From assembly GCF_050753345.1 (NCBI RefSeq), contig NZ_JBLZFX010000010.1, positions 1 to 64,000 on the forward strand: 64,000 bases of DNA. Reading direction: 5' to 3'. A model generated the notes under the pieces. It made no database searches. It saw only the letters and a list, made by a program, of their open reading frames with translations, and had not been told where the DNA came from. Numbering within the stretch: position 1 is the first letter of the stretch; every line of letters begins with the position of its first letter. The stretch comes from Alkalinema pantanalense (lineage in GTDB: Bacteria > Cyanobacteriota > Cyanobacteriia > Leptolyngbyales > Leptolyngbyaceae). The position numbers and the translations under genes were made by a program. Below are positions 8,105 through 16,735 of this stretch, piece by piece.

Positions 8105-9181
8105 TTAGATTGACATCACCGGCGTTTCGATAGTTCCCGCCAATTCTGAAGGTTGCCAAACTTGGCCGTCCATGGCCATTTGTTCAATCAAGCTGGCCAG
8201 ACGCAAGGCTTTCAGGGCTTGTTCTCCGCCAACGGAGGGCGACAGGCCACCCCGCACACAGGCCGCAAAATGTTCTAGCTCGGCATACAACGGCTCCGTC
8301 CGCCCGATCGCCACTTGCTCCACAATGCCATCCTGACGGTAGAAAGACTTACCGAAGCTGGAAGAATTGTAGGCGTGGGCTTGGCGATGGATCTTAATTT
8401 CGTGATTCAGGAAGTCCGCTTCTGTCAGCGATCGCTGGCAGTGGGCGGAAATGCGCCGAATCTTGCGATGGGTGACTTTGCTGGCCGTCAAGGTTGCCAC
8501 AATGCCATTGGCAAAGCCCAAGGTAGCAGTCACATAGTCGAGATACTTGGAATTTTGGCTGCCGCGACTGCCGCTAGCGGTCAGGCGCACTACGGGCGAG
8601 GCTGCTAGTTCTAGCATCAGGTCGATATCGTGGATCATCAAATCCAACACGACCGATACATCATTGGCGCGATCGCTGTAGGGACTCATGCGGTGGGCTT
8701 CCAACGCCAAGAGATTCTCCGTTTTCAGGACATTGCTCAACTCCTGAAACACAGGATTGAAGCGTTCGATGTGCCCGACTTGCAGAATGCATTCGTTTTC
8801 GGCAGCAGCGTTGACCAAGGATTCCGCTTCGGCGATCGTGGCCGCGATCGGCTTTTCGATCAGCACATGTACCCCAGCCTTCAGGGCCGCCATCCCAACG
8901 GCGTGGTGCAGACGGGTGGGGACTGCAATACAGACCGCATCCACATGTTCCAACAGGTTGCGATAGTCTTCAAAAAATCGAGTTTGATAGCGGCTAGCGG
9001 TTTCTAAGCCCAACTCGACATTCACATCGGAAACCCCAACGAGTTTCACATCCTTCAGTAGGCTCAAGACTCGAGTGTGATGCTGGCCCATATTGCCAAT
9101 GCCAATCACACCAATGCGAATCGGTGTCGGTTGAATTCTCTGGAGCGAGAACCCCGAACAGTCTTCAGGTCGCTTTGTCAC
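8105..9181 (-). CDS. Gfo/Idh/MocA family oxidoreductase
   Basis: An NAD(P)-dependent dehydrogenase of the Gfo/Idh/MocA family, usually acting on sugars or inositol-like substrates. The Rossmann motif is RIGVIGIGNMGQHHTRVL, followed by VCIAVPTRLHH, the catalytic-region IEKPIA and GHIERFNPVF. The HDIDLMLEL segment provides the conserved His/Asp. I place the start at the GTG at 9181 because AGAGGA at 9191-9196 lies 9 bases upstream; an in-frame ATG at 9250 has no such site. The protein is about 358 residues. The substrate is not predictable. The next gene upstream on this strand is hisB. Confidence 0.85.
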   Translation of the reverse strand: MTKRPEDCSGFSLQRIQPTPIRIGVIGIGNMGQHHTRVLSLLKDVKLVGVSDVNVELGLETASRYQTRFFEDYRNLLEHVDAVCIAVPTRLHHAVGMAALKAGVHVLIEKPIAATIAEAESLVNAAAENECILQVGHIERFNPVFQELSNVLKTENLLALEAHRMSPYSDRANDVSVVLDLMIHDIDLMLELAASPVVRLTASGSRGSQNSKYLDYVTATLGFANGIVATLTASKVTHRKIRRISAHCQRSLTEADFLNHEIKIHRQAHAYNSSSFGKSFYRQDGIVEQVAIGRTEPLYAELEHFAACVRGGLSPSVGGEQALKALRLASLIEQMAMDGQVWQPSELAGTIETPVMSI

Positions 9182-9448
9182 TCTCGTTACTCCTCTACCA
9201 CCACATTCGTGACTGTCCAACTCCCTGACCACTGCCCTGGATGCAATCAAGACTGCGAGAGAAAGAGATTCAGACTGAGGGTAGATGACTTACTCAGTCC
9301 ACCCTTCTCAGTCCTGAATACAGAATCCAATGTCAGCACCAACGGAATTGGCATCAGTCTCCATACAGGTCTCCTCAAACATCACAGATAGTAACACAGA
9401 GACTCTTTATCTGAAGATTTTCAACGATAGGACAAAGTTCCTGAAGTT

Positions 9449-10081
9449 TTATAGAACACCCTTTGAACTCGGAATTTCGTGGGCACGACGTGGATCGACC
9501 TCCGTGGCCATGCGCATAGCCCGTGCAAAGGCTTTAAAGGTGGCTTCAATGATGTGATGGGAGTTCAGGCCGTCCAGTTGACGAATGTGTAACGTCATCT
9601 GAGCATGGTTAACGATCGCGACAAAAAATTCCCGCACCAGTTGGGTGTCATAGGTGCCCACGCGCTGGGTGGGAATGTCGAGGCCATAGGCCAAGTGGGG
9701 CCGTCCCGAAAAGTCCAGGGCTACCTGCACCAGGGATTCATCCAAGGGGGCCAGAAAATGCCCAAAGCGCACGATGCCCTTGCGATCGCCCAAGGCTTTT
9801 GCCAAGGCCATGCCTAGGGTAATGCCCACATCTTCGTTGGTGTGGTGGTCGTCGATATGGAGGTCACCGGTGGCTTGAATGTCTAGGTCAAACAGGCCAT
9901 GGGAGGAAATTTGGTGCAGCATGTGGTCTAAGAAAGGAATCCCAGTGTTGACGTTGCACTGTCCCGTCCCGTCCAAGCGAATCGTCACAGTGACATCCGT
10001 CTCCCCGGTTTTGCGGTGAACGGTTGCGGTGCGATCGCTGGGAAAAACAGCAGGAACAGTCGGACGATCGGTGGTCTGCAT
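9449..10081 (-). CDS. hisB: imidazoleglycerol-phosphate dehydratase HisB
   Basis: Catalyses dehydration of imidazoleglycerol phosphate to imidazoleacetol phosphate in histidine biosynthesis. The two His-rich metal-binding motifs are present: FLDHMLHQISSHG (with DLHIDDHHTNED) and LVREFFVAIVNHAQMTLHI followed by LDGLNSHHIIEATFKAFARA. About 210 residues, a monofunctional enzyme without the phosphatase domain of the enterobacterial fusion. The ATG at 10081 is preferred to a TTG two codons upstream. No other his genes are adjacent, as is usual in cyanobacteria. Confidence 0.96.
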   Translation of the reverse strand: MQTTDRPTVPAVFPSDRTATVHRKTGETDVTVTIRLDGTGQCNVNTGIPFLDHMLHQISSHGLFDLDIQATGDLHIDDHHTNEDVGITLGMALAKALGDRKGIVRFGHFLAPLDESLVQVALDFSGRPHLAYGLDIPTQRVGTYDTQLVREFFVAIVNHAQMTLHIRQLDGLNSHHIIEATFKAFARAMRMATEVDPRRAHEIPSSKGVL

Positions 10082-10315
10082 AGCCAAATTCCACTCAAAG
10101 ATTGCAAATTAAGGGTGTGAGGGTTCCATTATCCCGTGAAATTTAGGGAGTTAGCTAAGTCAGGATTTATCGAGATCCTCAAGGAGAGGATTATCGGTCA
10201 ATGACCACCCTCTCCCAAGGCCCCATTCGGCTTCTAGCTTTCCCCGATGTAGAACTGGCGATCGAGCCGTTCCTGATGGGGATTTAACCTGTATGAGAAT
10301 TGAATCAGGGACGAG

Positions 10316-11113
10316 TTATGACTCGACACGGCTGTCGGTCATACCCATGATTTCGTACCCGGAATCCACATAGATCACCTGGCCCGTAATCCCGCTGGAA
10401 AGGTCACTGCTCAGGAACGCTGCCGTATTACCCACTTCCAACTGGGTGACGGTGCGCCGCAGGGGAGCCACTTCTTCCACATGCTTAATCATGTCGCGGA
10501 TCCCACCCACCGCAGAGGAGGCTAGGGTACGGATGGGGCCAGCGGAAATAGCATTGACTCGAATTCCCTGGGAGCCGAGTTCATGGGCCAGATACCGCAC
10601 GTTCATTTCCAAGGCGGCCTTGGCCGTTCCCATGACGTTGTAGTTAGGAATCACCTTCACGCCACCGTAGTAGGTCAGGGTGACAATACTACCGCCCTCG
10701 GTCATCAAGGGTTTGGCCGCCCCCGCCATCTGAATTAACGAGTAGGCACTAACATCCAGGGCCAGCTTGAAGCCTTCCCGACTGGTGGCACTAAAGTTGC
10801 CCTTCAATTCTTCCTTGTTGGCAAAGGCCAGACAGTGAATCAAAATATCTAGCCGTCCCCAAGCTTCCTTCACCGCATCAAAGGTGGCTTGAACTTGCTC
10901 ATCGCTCTGGACGTTACAGGGCACAAACAGGCTAGGACTCAACGGTTCGGTCAGATCCCGCACCTTTTTCTCAAACTTGCCGCTATCATCCGGCAGATAG
11001 GTGACCCCAATGTTGGCTCCGGCCCTATGGAGTTGCTGGGCAATGCCCCAGGCGATCGACTTATCGTTAGCAATTCCTGTGACCAGGGCGTTTTTTCCAC
11101 TCAGATTCAGCAT
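10316..11113 (-). CDS. fabI: enoyl-[acyl-carrier-protein] reductase (NADH) FabI
   Basis: The final reductase of the fatty-acid elongation cycle (type II, cytosolic). The start at 11113 gives MLNLSGKNALVTGIANDKSI, the standard cyanobacterial N-terminus; upstream in-frame ATGs exist. The SDR nucleotide-binding site is degenerate as expected for FabI (GIANDKSIAWGIA). The active-site residues lie in YYGGVKVIPNYNVMGTAKAA (Tyr-x6-Tyr-x6-Lys) and substrate binding in ISAGPIRTLAS. At 265 residues it is full length. It is transcribed away from ntcA. Confidence 0.96.
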   Translation of the reverse strand: MLNLSGKNALVTGIANDKSIAWGIAQQLHRAGANIGVTYLPDDSGKFEKKVRDLTEPLSPSLFVPCNVQSDEQVQATFDAVKEAWGRLDILIHCLAFANKEELKGNFSATSREGFKLALDVSAYSLIQMAGAAKPLMTEGGSIVTLTYYGGVKVIPNYNVMGTAKAALEMNVRYLAHELGSQGIRVNAISAGPIRTLASSAVGGIRDMIKHVEEVAPLRRTVTQLEVGNTAAFLSSDLSSGITGQVIYVDSGYEIMGMTDSRVES

Positions 11114-11760
11114 AGCCATGTACGTTGAGAGCATTTATGAGAATACTCAAAGATGGGCAGCCATGGAATAGGCAACCCTGGGGAGATTTCCGGCCATTGT
11201 GGTAGTGCGAGGCGATCGTCGCTGTCTGGGTCGCTCAAAGCCCAGCCTTGAGTAGAGATTAGCTGGCTGGACAAAATTGTGCGGGGGCCAAAACTTGGGA
11301 GTAAGATATTGACAATCTCAGCGTGACAAGGGGAATTGTGACAAGAATGCCAAGTGTAAATCAGCACAAGTTTTCGCCATCGTTCGTCATCCTATGGACT
11401 TCACTCAGATAAACCTAGTCAGATTGAGCGTCATTCATCTAGATGCAGCTTCCTGATTCAACCCAGAGCGAACCTAGACCAATGCTAGTTCCCAAAAAGC
11501 TCCACGTTGAAGGCTCTGGCTCAGCTAAATTGCCCACAAGCTTATTAGAAAGCATGGCGGAGTGTATTTCTTGCTACAAAAACTCCTCGATCGGTAGGTT
11601 TTATTGTTCTCAAGTCAACAATTGCTCACAGAGTGAATCTTATAGAAATAATTCTCATCGGAATTAATCTCTGAGCAGATCTCTTGAACGTTGACCCCTT
11701 GATTGTATAGTTAGCTAACTCTACTGGCCTTTCCGTAGAACGGCGTTAGGAACGGGGAAG
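11114..11760. other. fabI-ntcA divergent intergenic region
   Basis: Nearly 650 bp without a convincing gene. It carries the NtcA-type promoter described at 11564-11607. A perfect 10-bp palindrome GTTAGCTAAC sits at 11710-11719 within the presumed ntcA leader and may be a second regulatory element. A 74-codon open frame at 11443-11667 looks like chance. Confidence 0.5.
11564..11607 (+). promoter_or_regulatory. NtcA-activated promoter (autoregulatory) of ntcA
   Basis: A perfect NtcA box GTA-N8-TAC lies at 11564-11577 (GTATTTCTTGCTAC). It is followed after 24 bases by TATTGT at 11602-11607, which fits the TAN3T -10 element. This spacing matches the class II NtcA-activated promoter layout (box centred near -41). 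It implies positive autoregulation of ntcA by NtcA with 2-oxoglutarate, known in other cyanobacteria. The resulting 5' leader would be about 150 nt. Confidence 0.75.
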
Positions 11761-12432
11761 ATGGTAATAAGCCCAGACAAGTCGCTCGCATCAATGTTCC
11801 GCCAAATGGGTGGAAATGCTTATCCGCCGATGGTGGAAACCTTCGAGCGGGGTAAGACAATCTTCTTTCCGGGTGATCCTGCTGAACGAGTTTATTTTCT
11901 CCAGAAAGGAGCCGTAAAGCTGTCTCGGGTCTATGAAGCGGGGGAAGAAATCACTGTCGCGCTGCTGCGGGAAAACAGTGTATTCGGGGTTTTGTCGCTA
12001 ATTACTGGGCAAAAAGCCGATCGCTTCTATCACGCGGTGGCCTTTACCCCCGTGGAACTGCTGTCGGTGCCGATCGAACAGGTGGAAAAGGCGCTCAAAG
12101 AAAATCCTGACCTGTCGATGTGGATGTTGAAGGGTCTATCGTCCCGGATTTTGCAAACGGAGATGATGATCGAAACCTTGGCCCACCGCGATATGGGATC
12201 CCGACTCGTGAGTTTCCTGCTGATTCTCTGCCGAGACTTTGGGGTGCCGGGACAAAACGGGATCACGATCGATCTCAAGCTATCCCACCAGGCCATCGCG
12301 GAAGCGATCGGATCGACCCGTGTGACGGTAACTCGACTTTTGGGCGATTTGCGCCAGGATGAAATGATCTCCATTCACAAAAAGAAAATCACAGTTCATA
12401 ATCCCGTCATGCTGAGTCAGCAGTTTACCTAA
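11761..12432 (+). CDS. ntcA: global nitrogen regulator NtcA
   Basis: CRP/FNR-family transcription factor that activates nitrogen assimilation genes on binding 2-oxoglutarate. The 223-residue protein has the effector domain (FERGKTIFFPGDPAERVYFL, EEITVALLRENSVFGVLSL) and a C-terminal helix-turn-helix with the signature DLKLSHQAIAEAIGSTRVTV, essentially invariant among NtcA proteins. The ATG at 11761 gives MVISPDKSLASMFRQMGG, the expected N-terminus. The upstream NtcA box suggests autoactivation. Confidence 0.97.
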   Translation: MVISPDKSLASMFRQMGGNAYPPMVETFERGKTIFFPGDPAERVYFLQKGAVKLSRVYEAGEEITVALLRENSVFGVLSLITGQKADRFYHAVAFTPVELLSVPIEQVEKALKENPDLSMWMLKGLSSRILQTEMMIETLAHRDMGSRLVSFLLILCRDFGVPGQNGITIDLKLSHQAIAEAIGSTRVTVTRLLGDLRQDEMISIHKKKITVHNPVMLSQQFT

Positions 12433-12625
12433 ATCTTTCACCTAACATCCATCGTTTCGGTGCTCCGAGCCAACGGATTGCTCCCTGCGGAGAAGCTTGT
12501 TTTCCAAAGACTCCGTACAGAACAGTCCTGTTAGAACGTTCAATAGGCTTTAGACTGACTATAGTCTTTGGTAGAAGCCGTTTTGGAAACCTCTTTAGTC
12601 CAGCGGCAGGTGTGGTGGGGTTGTA

Positions 12626-14023
12626 ATGTCTAGCGGGTATATCCTGATTTTGGCGGTGTTGATCTTAGGGGGTGTCATTGCCACTCTGGGCGATCGCATT
12701 GGAACCCGAGTGGGCAAAGCGCGTCTGAGTTTGTTTAATCTCCGTCCAAAGAAAACTGCCGTTGTTGTCACAATTTTGACTGGGATTCTCATCTCAGCTT
12801 CTACGTTGGGCATTTTGTTGCTGGCGAATCGACAATTTCGCGACATGATTCTCAACTTTGAGGTGATTCAGCGGCGACTCCGGCGCGCGAATACTGATTT
12901 AGATCAAGCGAAGGTAGAACTTGGTAAGACGGCGGAACAAAAGGAAAACGTTGAGGCGGAGTTAAATAAGTCCCAAGTGGAGCGGGGCAAGGTGCAGGCG
13001 CAGCTCGATCGCGTGAAAACCTCCCTTAAGGATGCCGCTGCCCTACAACGGGCCACTGAAGCGCGACGAGCCCAGGTGGAACAGCAGCGAAATGTGGTGC
13101 AGGCGCAATTACTCTCCGTTTCCCAGCAAGCTCTAGCGCTCAAGTCTGACATCTTGGAACTGGAAGCCGAACAAAAACAGTTAGTGGCCCAACGGGATGA
13201 AGTCAAAGCCCAGATTGCTGCACGGGATCAGGAAATTGATGAGCGCAGCAAAATCATTCAACAGCGCGATCGGGACATTGCTGCGCGGGATACTGTCATT
13301 ACTCAACGGGAAGAACGGCTACGGGCCTTGGAAGATCAACAGGTCTTGTTAGCTCGGGAAGTGGAAAAACTAGAGCAGGAAGCCCAGCGTCTTCGTTTGG
13401 GCACGCCCGCGATTTTGCGGAACCAAGTGCTGGCTTCGGGGGTGGTGCGCATTACCAATCCTCAAGCTTCCAGCCAAGCGGTGGATGCCCTGTTGCGGGA
13501 AGCCAATCGCGTGGCGCAAAGAGCACTGCAACCGGGCGTGGATGGCAATGGCCAAATTTTGCGGATTACCCGATCGGAAGTGGATCAGTTAATTCGTCAG
13601 ATCAGTGATGGGAAGGATTACTTTGTGCGAATTTTGTCGGCGGCCAATTACCTGCTAGGCGAAAAAACTGAGATTACGGTCTTTGCAGATGCAGTGCGCA
13701 ACGAAGTGATTTATCAGCCGGGGGATGTCCTGGCTACGACTTCGCTCGATCCCTCCAAAATGGCGGTCACTGAGATCCAGGATCGGATTAATAAATTAGT
13801 CGCTGCTTCCATCTTTCGGGCGAAGCGAGCTGGATTGTTATCCGATAATGTCCAAGTCAGTCGAATCCAGGCACTGGTGAAATTTATTGATGAGCTGCGG
13901 CAGTATGATACCCCGATCGAAATTCGGGCGATCGCGGGGGATGTCACCTATACGGCCAGTCCCATGCGTCTAGAATTGATTGCTGTGCAAAATGGACAAA
14001 CTGTCCTGCAAACCAGTCGCTAA
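12626..14023 (+). CDS. DUF3084 domain membrane-anchored coiled-coil protein
   Basis: A 465-residue cyanobacterial protein of the DUF3084 family. Two hydrophobic segments at the N-terminus (about residues 5-22 and 45-68) flank the conserved basic segment RIGTRVGKARLSLFNLRPKK. A long charged coiled coil follows (about residues 75-255), then a globular C-terminal half. The function is unknown; the topology suggests an inner-membrane protein with a large soluble part. It lies 45 bp upstream of the RuvX-like gene, a pairing seen in other cyanobacteria from memory, so they are probably one operon. Confidence 0.85.
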   Translation: MSSGYILILAVLILGGVIATLGDRIGTRVGKARLSLFNLRPKKTAVVVTILTGILISASTLGILLLANRQFRDMILNFEVIQRRLRRANTDLDQAKVELGKTAEQKENVEAELNKSQVERGKVQAQLDRVKTSLKDAAALQRATEARRAQVEQQRNVVQAQLLSVSQQALALKSDILELEAEQKQLVAQRDEVKAQIAARDQEIDERSKIIQQRDRDIAARDTVITQREERLRALEDQQVLLAREVEKLEQEAQRLRLGTPAILRNQVLASGVVRITNPQASSQAVDALLREANRVAQRALQPGVDGNGQILRITRSEVDQLIRQISDGKDYFVRILSAANYLLGEKTEITVFADAVRNEVIYQPGDVLATTSLDPSKMAVTEIQDRINKLVAASIFRAKRAGLLSDNVQVSRIQALVKFIDELRQYDTPIEIRAIAGDVTYTASPMRLELIAVQNGQTVLQTSR

Positions 14024-14068
14024 TGGGGAAATTGGCGAGAAAATCAGTTAAGAAATTAACGAGGAGAT

Positions 14069-14485
14069 ATGTACTACTTAGGGTTTGATCCTGGCCGTGA
14101 TAAGTGTGGTGTCGCGATCGTGGATGATCAGGGCCACCATCACGTCCATGAGGTTGTAGCTGTGGATCAAGCCTTAAACGTCGTGGAAACGCTGTGCGAA
14201 CATTACCCAGTCAAGATGATTATCTTAGGGGATCAGACGGGTTCTAAGGCTTGGCAGAAACAATTTAGAGCAACCTTGCCCGAAATTCCCGTTGAACGGG
14301 TGGATGAACGATACAGCAGCCTGGAAGCCCGCGATCGCTATTGGCAGCTTCACCCCCCTCAGGGTTTGCAAAAGTTGATTCCCCAGGGCATGCGTACTCC
14401 TCCGCGTCCAATCGATGATCTGGTGGCCATCATTCTGGTGGAGCGCTATTTGCAATCGTGCTCAGACCAAGCCCCTAACCGCTAG
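14069..14485 (+). CDS. RuvX/YqgF-like RNase H-fold protein
   Basis: A 138-residue protein with the RNase H-like fold of the YqgF/RuvX (Holliday junction resolvase-like) family. It begins MYYLGFDPGRDKCGVAIVDD, which carries the first catalytic Asp in a G-x-D-x-G motif, then MIILGDQTGS and the acidic VERVDERYSS. PIDDLVAIILVERYLQS near the end provides the last conserved acidic pair. It could process rRNA or nucleic acid junctions; the role of this cyanobacterial subtype is not established. AGGAG lies 6-7 bases before the ATG. Confidence 0.8.
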   Translation: MYYLGFDPGRDKCGVAIVDDQGHHHVHEVVAVDQALNVVETLCEHYPVKMIILGDQTGSKAWQKQFRATLPEIPVERVDERYSSLEARDRYWQLHPPQGLQKLIPQGMRTPPRPIDDLVAIILVERYLQSCSDQAPNR

Positions 14486-14511
14486 CGATCGCCTAAGCTG
14501 ACGATTATTGT

Positions 14512-14775
14512 CTAGAGCTCTGCTCGAATCGTAAAGGAATAGTCCCCGCCCGGTTCGAGCTGATAATCTTTCGCTTCGAGGAATCGGCCCAACGGTTCCC
14601 GAATCAACGCTCGTCCCAGGGATGGCTCGATCGACAATTCTCCCTGACGAAAATTCCACGCAAAGGACCATTCGTACTGATTGGCCCGCACTTCACCTTC
14701 AATCTGGCCAGCTTGCCAAGATTGACGAACGATGCGGACATGGGCTGTGGTTTGGGGAAGACGCTTACGAGCCAT
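14512..14775 (-). CDS. DUF3146 family protein
   Basis: An 87-residue conserved cyanobacterial protein that I recognise as DUF3146 from MARKRLPQTTAHVRIVRQSW and the ending EPLGRFLEAKDYQLEPGGDY. No catalytic motif or membrane segment is visible and the function is unknown. It lies 29 bp downstream of pth on the same strand and converges with the RuvX-like gene. Confidence 0.8.
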   Translation of the reverse strand: MARKRLPQTTAHVRIVRQSWQAGQIEGEVRANQYEWSFAWNFRQGELSIEPSLGRALIREPLGRFLEAKDYQLEPGGDYSFTIRAEL

Positions 14776-14804
14776 GTAATTTTTGAACGACTTTACGCAA
14801 AACG

Positions 14805-15437
14805 TTACGCAACGCTGGCTTCTATGACTCGATTGTTATAGAGGTTCATAGCTTTTTCAACCCCTTCTCGCAGACTGACTTCGATCGCTGCGCTGGATAA
14901 CCGCACCACTTCTTGCATGATGGCCTTTTCCCTAGGTGCAAAACTTCCGAGGACATGGGAGACAGCATCCTGGCTCTTGCTACCAATGCCCACCCGGAGG
15001 CGGGGAAATTTCTGCGTACCAAGATGGGCGATCGCCGATTTCATGCCATTTTGTCCCCCAGCAGAACCCGACAGTCGCAACCGCAACCGGCCCACGGGCA
15101 AATCCATATCATCGTAGACAACTAAGACGGCCTCTGGATTCAGCTTATACCAGTCCACCACAGCCCGAATCGCTTGTCCGGAATGATTCATATAGGTGGA
15201 GGGCTTGAGCAGCCGCACCTTGCGCCCCGCGATCGAACCTTCGCCAAACCAGCCTTGAAACTTTTTCTGTTCCGTTAGAGAAATCTGCCACGATCGGGCC
15301 AGTTCGTCTAGAACCGTGAACCCAATGTTATGGCGCGTGTTTTCATATTTGGCTCCTGGGTTGCCTAATCCAACAATAAGCTGTGGGATCACCGGAGCCT
15401 GAGGAGCTTTAGACGCATCGGACATGACAAGCGCCAA
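14805..15437 (-). CDS. pth: peptidyl-tRNA hydrolase
   Basis: Releases tRNA from prematurely dropped peptidyl-tRNA. The conserved core is intact: LIVGLGNPGAKYENTRHNIGF with the catalytic His, LLKPSTYMNHSG, VVYDDMDLPVGRLRLR, and GGQNGMKSAIAHLGTQKFPRLRVGIG. At about 210 residues the C-terminus is normal. The N-terminal extension before VIPQLIVGLG is short and the exact start (15437 or the ATG four codons in) is uncertain. Confidence 0.96.
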   Translation of the reverse strand: MALVMSDASKAPQAPVIPQLIVGLGNPGAKYENTRHNIGFTVLDELARSWQISLTEQKKFQGWFGEGSIAGRKVRLLKPSTYMNHSGQAIRAVVDWYKLNPEAVLVVYDDMDLPVGRLRLRLSGSAGGQNGMKSAIAHLGTQKFPRLRVGIGSKSQDAVSHVLGSFAPREKAIMQEVVRLSSAAIEVSLREGVEKAMNLYNNRVIEASVA

Positions 15438-15564
15438 AAATTAGATAAAGGGACAATCCATTACTAATCGTAACGGAAAGTAACAAATCCTGAGACAGTC
15501 CCTCAACCGCCCCTTGGGAAAATAGGCCCGCTATGGGTTGGGGGACTCAATCGGGCAAAGGGGA

Positions 15565-15891
15565 CTAAGCGGATTGATGGGATTCAGCAGTTTCTGAGGC
15601 TTCGGTTGAACTGTCCTGGGGTTCTACCAGCATCGCATCGGTCACTTCGCTGGCAGGAGAAAGACTAGGCTTATCCTCTAAAGTCGCCTTCATCGGCGCA
15701 TTGACCGCCTGCTCCACCTGCTCCGAAGCTTTTTTGAACTCGTTCTCAAATTCCTTAGACGCATCCTGAAACCCCCGCAGGGTTTTGCCCAAGGTCTTGC
15801 CAATTTCCGGCAACTTTTTCGGGCCAAATACCAACAGTGCCAATATAAAAATCAGCACCATTTCCGGTAAGCCAATACCAAATACGTTCAT
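15565..15891 (-). CDS. tatA: twin-arginine translocase subunit TatA/TatB family
   Basis: A 108-residue Sec-independent translocase subunit. One N-terminal membrane helix (GLPEMVLIFILALLVFGPKK) with the FGPKKLPEIGK hinge is followed by an amphipathic helix and an acidic tail. It exports folded proteins across the cytoplasmic or thylakoid membrane with TatC. TatA and TatB are hard to separate in cyanobacteria; the Glu in LPEMV and the longer tail make a TatB-like role possible. It is downstream of psbH with a terminator between. Confidence 0.9.
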   Translation of the reverse strand: MNVFGIGLPEMVLIFILALLVFGPKKLPEIGKTLGKTLRGFQDASKEFENEFKKASEQVEQAVNAPMKATLEDKPSLSPASEVTDAMLVEPQDSSTEASETAESHQSA

Positions 15892-15969
15892 GCAGTTCCC
15901 TCCGGCTTTGGTCAGGATTCAGGGTACATCCCATCCTATACCCTACGCAATCTGAAAAAACACAGCACG

Positions 15970-16019
15970 AAAAAACGGCTCTTGTTTCGGAGACGTTAAG
16001 CTCCTCAAAAACAAAGCCG
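15970..16019 (-). terminator. rho-independent terminator downstream of psbH
   Basis: Read on the minus strand, CGGCT pairs with AGCCG, extended by TTGTTT/AAACAA, and the stem is followed by TTTTTT (15975-15970). It lies 84 bp after the psbH stop. Confidence 0.75.
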
Positions 16020-16102
16020 CCAATGTAAATCCTGCTATCTATGACGATCGCGAACGGTTGCGTTCTGAATGACTCGCAAGGTTCGATCGCCATTTCGCGA
16101 AA

Positions 16103-16306
16103 CTACTGACCCAAGCTTCTCCAATCGACAAAGACATCATTCAGCAGCAGAGAAGAGTTGTAAATTTGCAGAATGATAAGCAAAAAGACCAAGAACAGAG
16201 CCATAAAAACGGCCATAACTGGCGTGGTACCCCAACCGGGAACGACTTTACCGTATTCAGAGTTGAGGGGTCTAAGAATGTCTCCCAACCGAGTCCGCTG
16301 TGCCAT
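16103..16306 (-). CDS. psbH: photosystem II reaction center protein PsbH
   Basis: A 67-residue single-span thylakoid membrane subunit of photosystem II. It starts MAQRTRLGDILRPLNSEYGK and has the membrane helix TTPVMAVFMALFLVFLLIIL, then the luminal YNSSLLLNDVFVDW, all diagnostic of PsbH. The length matches cyanobacterial proteins, which lack the phosphorylated N-terminal extension of plants. It is divergent from psbN with a 99-bp shared promoter region. Confidence 0.98.
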   Translation of the reverse strand: MAQRTRLGDILRPLNSEYGKVVPGWGTTPVMAVFMALFLVFLLIILQIYNSSLLLNDVFVDWRSLGQ

Positions 16307-16405
16307 AGCTTTCCTACTGTGCTTTTCTACTGAGATTGTCTCGACAGAACTTGTTAAGTCTGCGTTACATTATAAGGGAAAGACACTCATAATCTTAGGG
16401 TCACT

Positions 16406-16537
16406 ATGGAACCTGCAATGGCTCTTAACATTTCGCTTTGTGCTGTCCTGATCGGTTTGACTGGATATGCTGTCTATACAGCCTTTGGCCCCCCTGCCAA
16501 GGAACTTAGTGATCCCTTTGAAGATCACGAAGACTAA
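16406..16537 (+). CDS. psbN: PsbN, photosystem II assembly factor
   Basis: A 43-residue protein with one membrane helix. It is encoded by MEPAMALNISLCAVLIGLTG followed by YAVYTAFGPPAKELSDPFEDHED; the FGPPxxxLxDPFxxHED ending is the PsbN signature. It is required for photosystem II assembly rather than being a core subunit. The divergent psbH-psbN arrangement is conserved in cyanobacteria and plastids. Confidence 0.97.
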   Translation: MEPAMALNISLCAVLIGLTGYAVYTAFGPPAKELSDPFEDHED

Positions 16538-16735
16538 GAAGATTCAATATTTTTCTACTTAAGCCCCTTATGTGGCGAGTTTGGTGTGGGGGAAGGTCTT
16601 GATACTTTTCCCATTTTTTCGTTTTTGATTGGGCTCAGATTGGATTGGGCCGTAGATGGCTTTAGCCCTTTTTGATGACAGGGGCTGTTACTTTTTTCAC
16701 TAGTTCAGAGTTTCAGTAATTCAGGATCCTCTACC

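Noticed and set aside
11443..11667. 74-codon open frame upstream of ntcA
   Set aside because: It overlaps the NtcA box and promoter and has a composition unlike real proteins in the window.
11705..11724. GTATAGTTAGCTAACTCTAC as a second NtcA box
   Set aside because: The spacing between GTA and TAC is 14, not 8; the GTA-N8-TAA reading is a poor match. Kept only as an unexplained palindrome.
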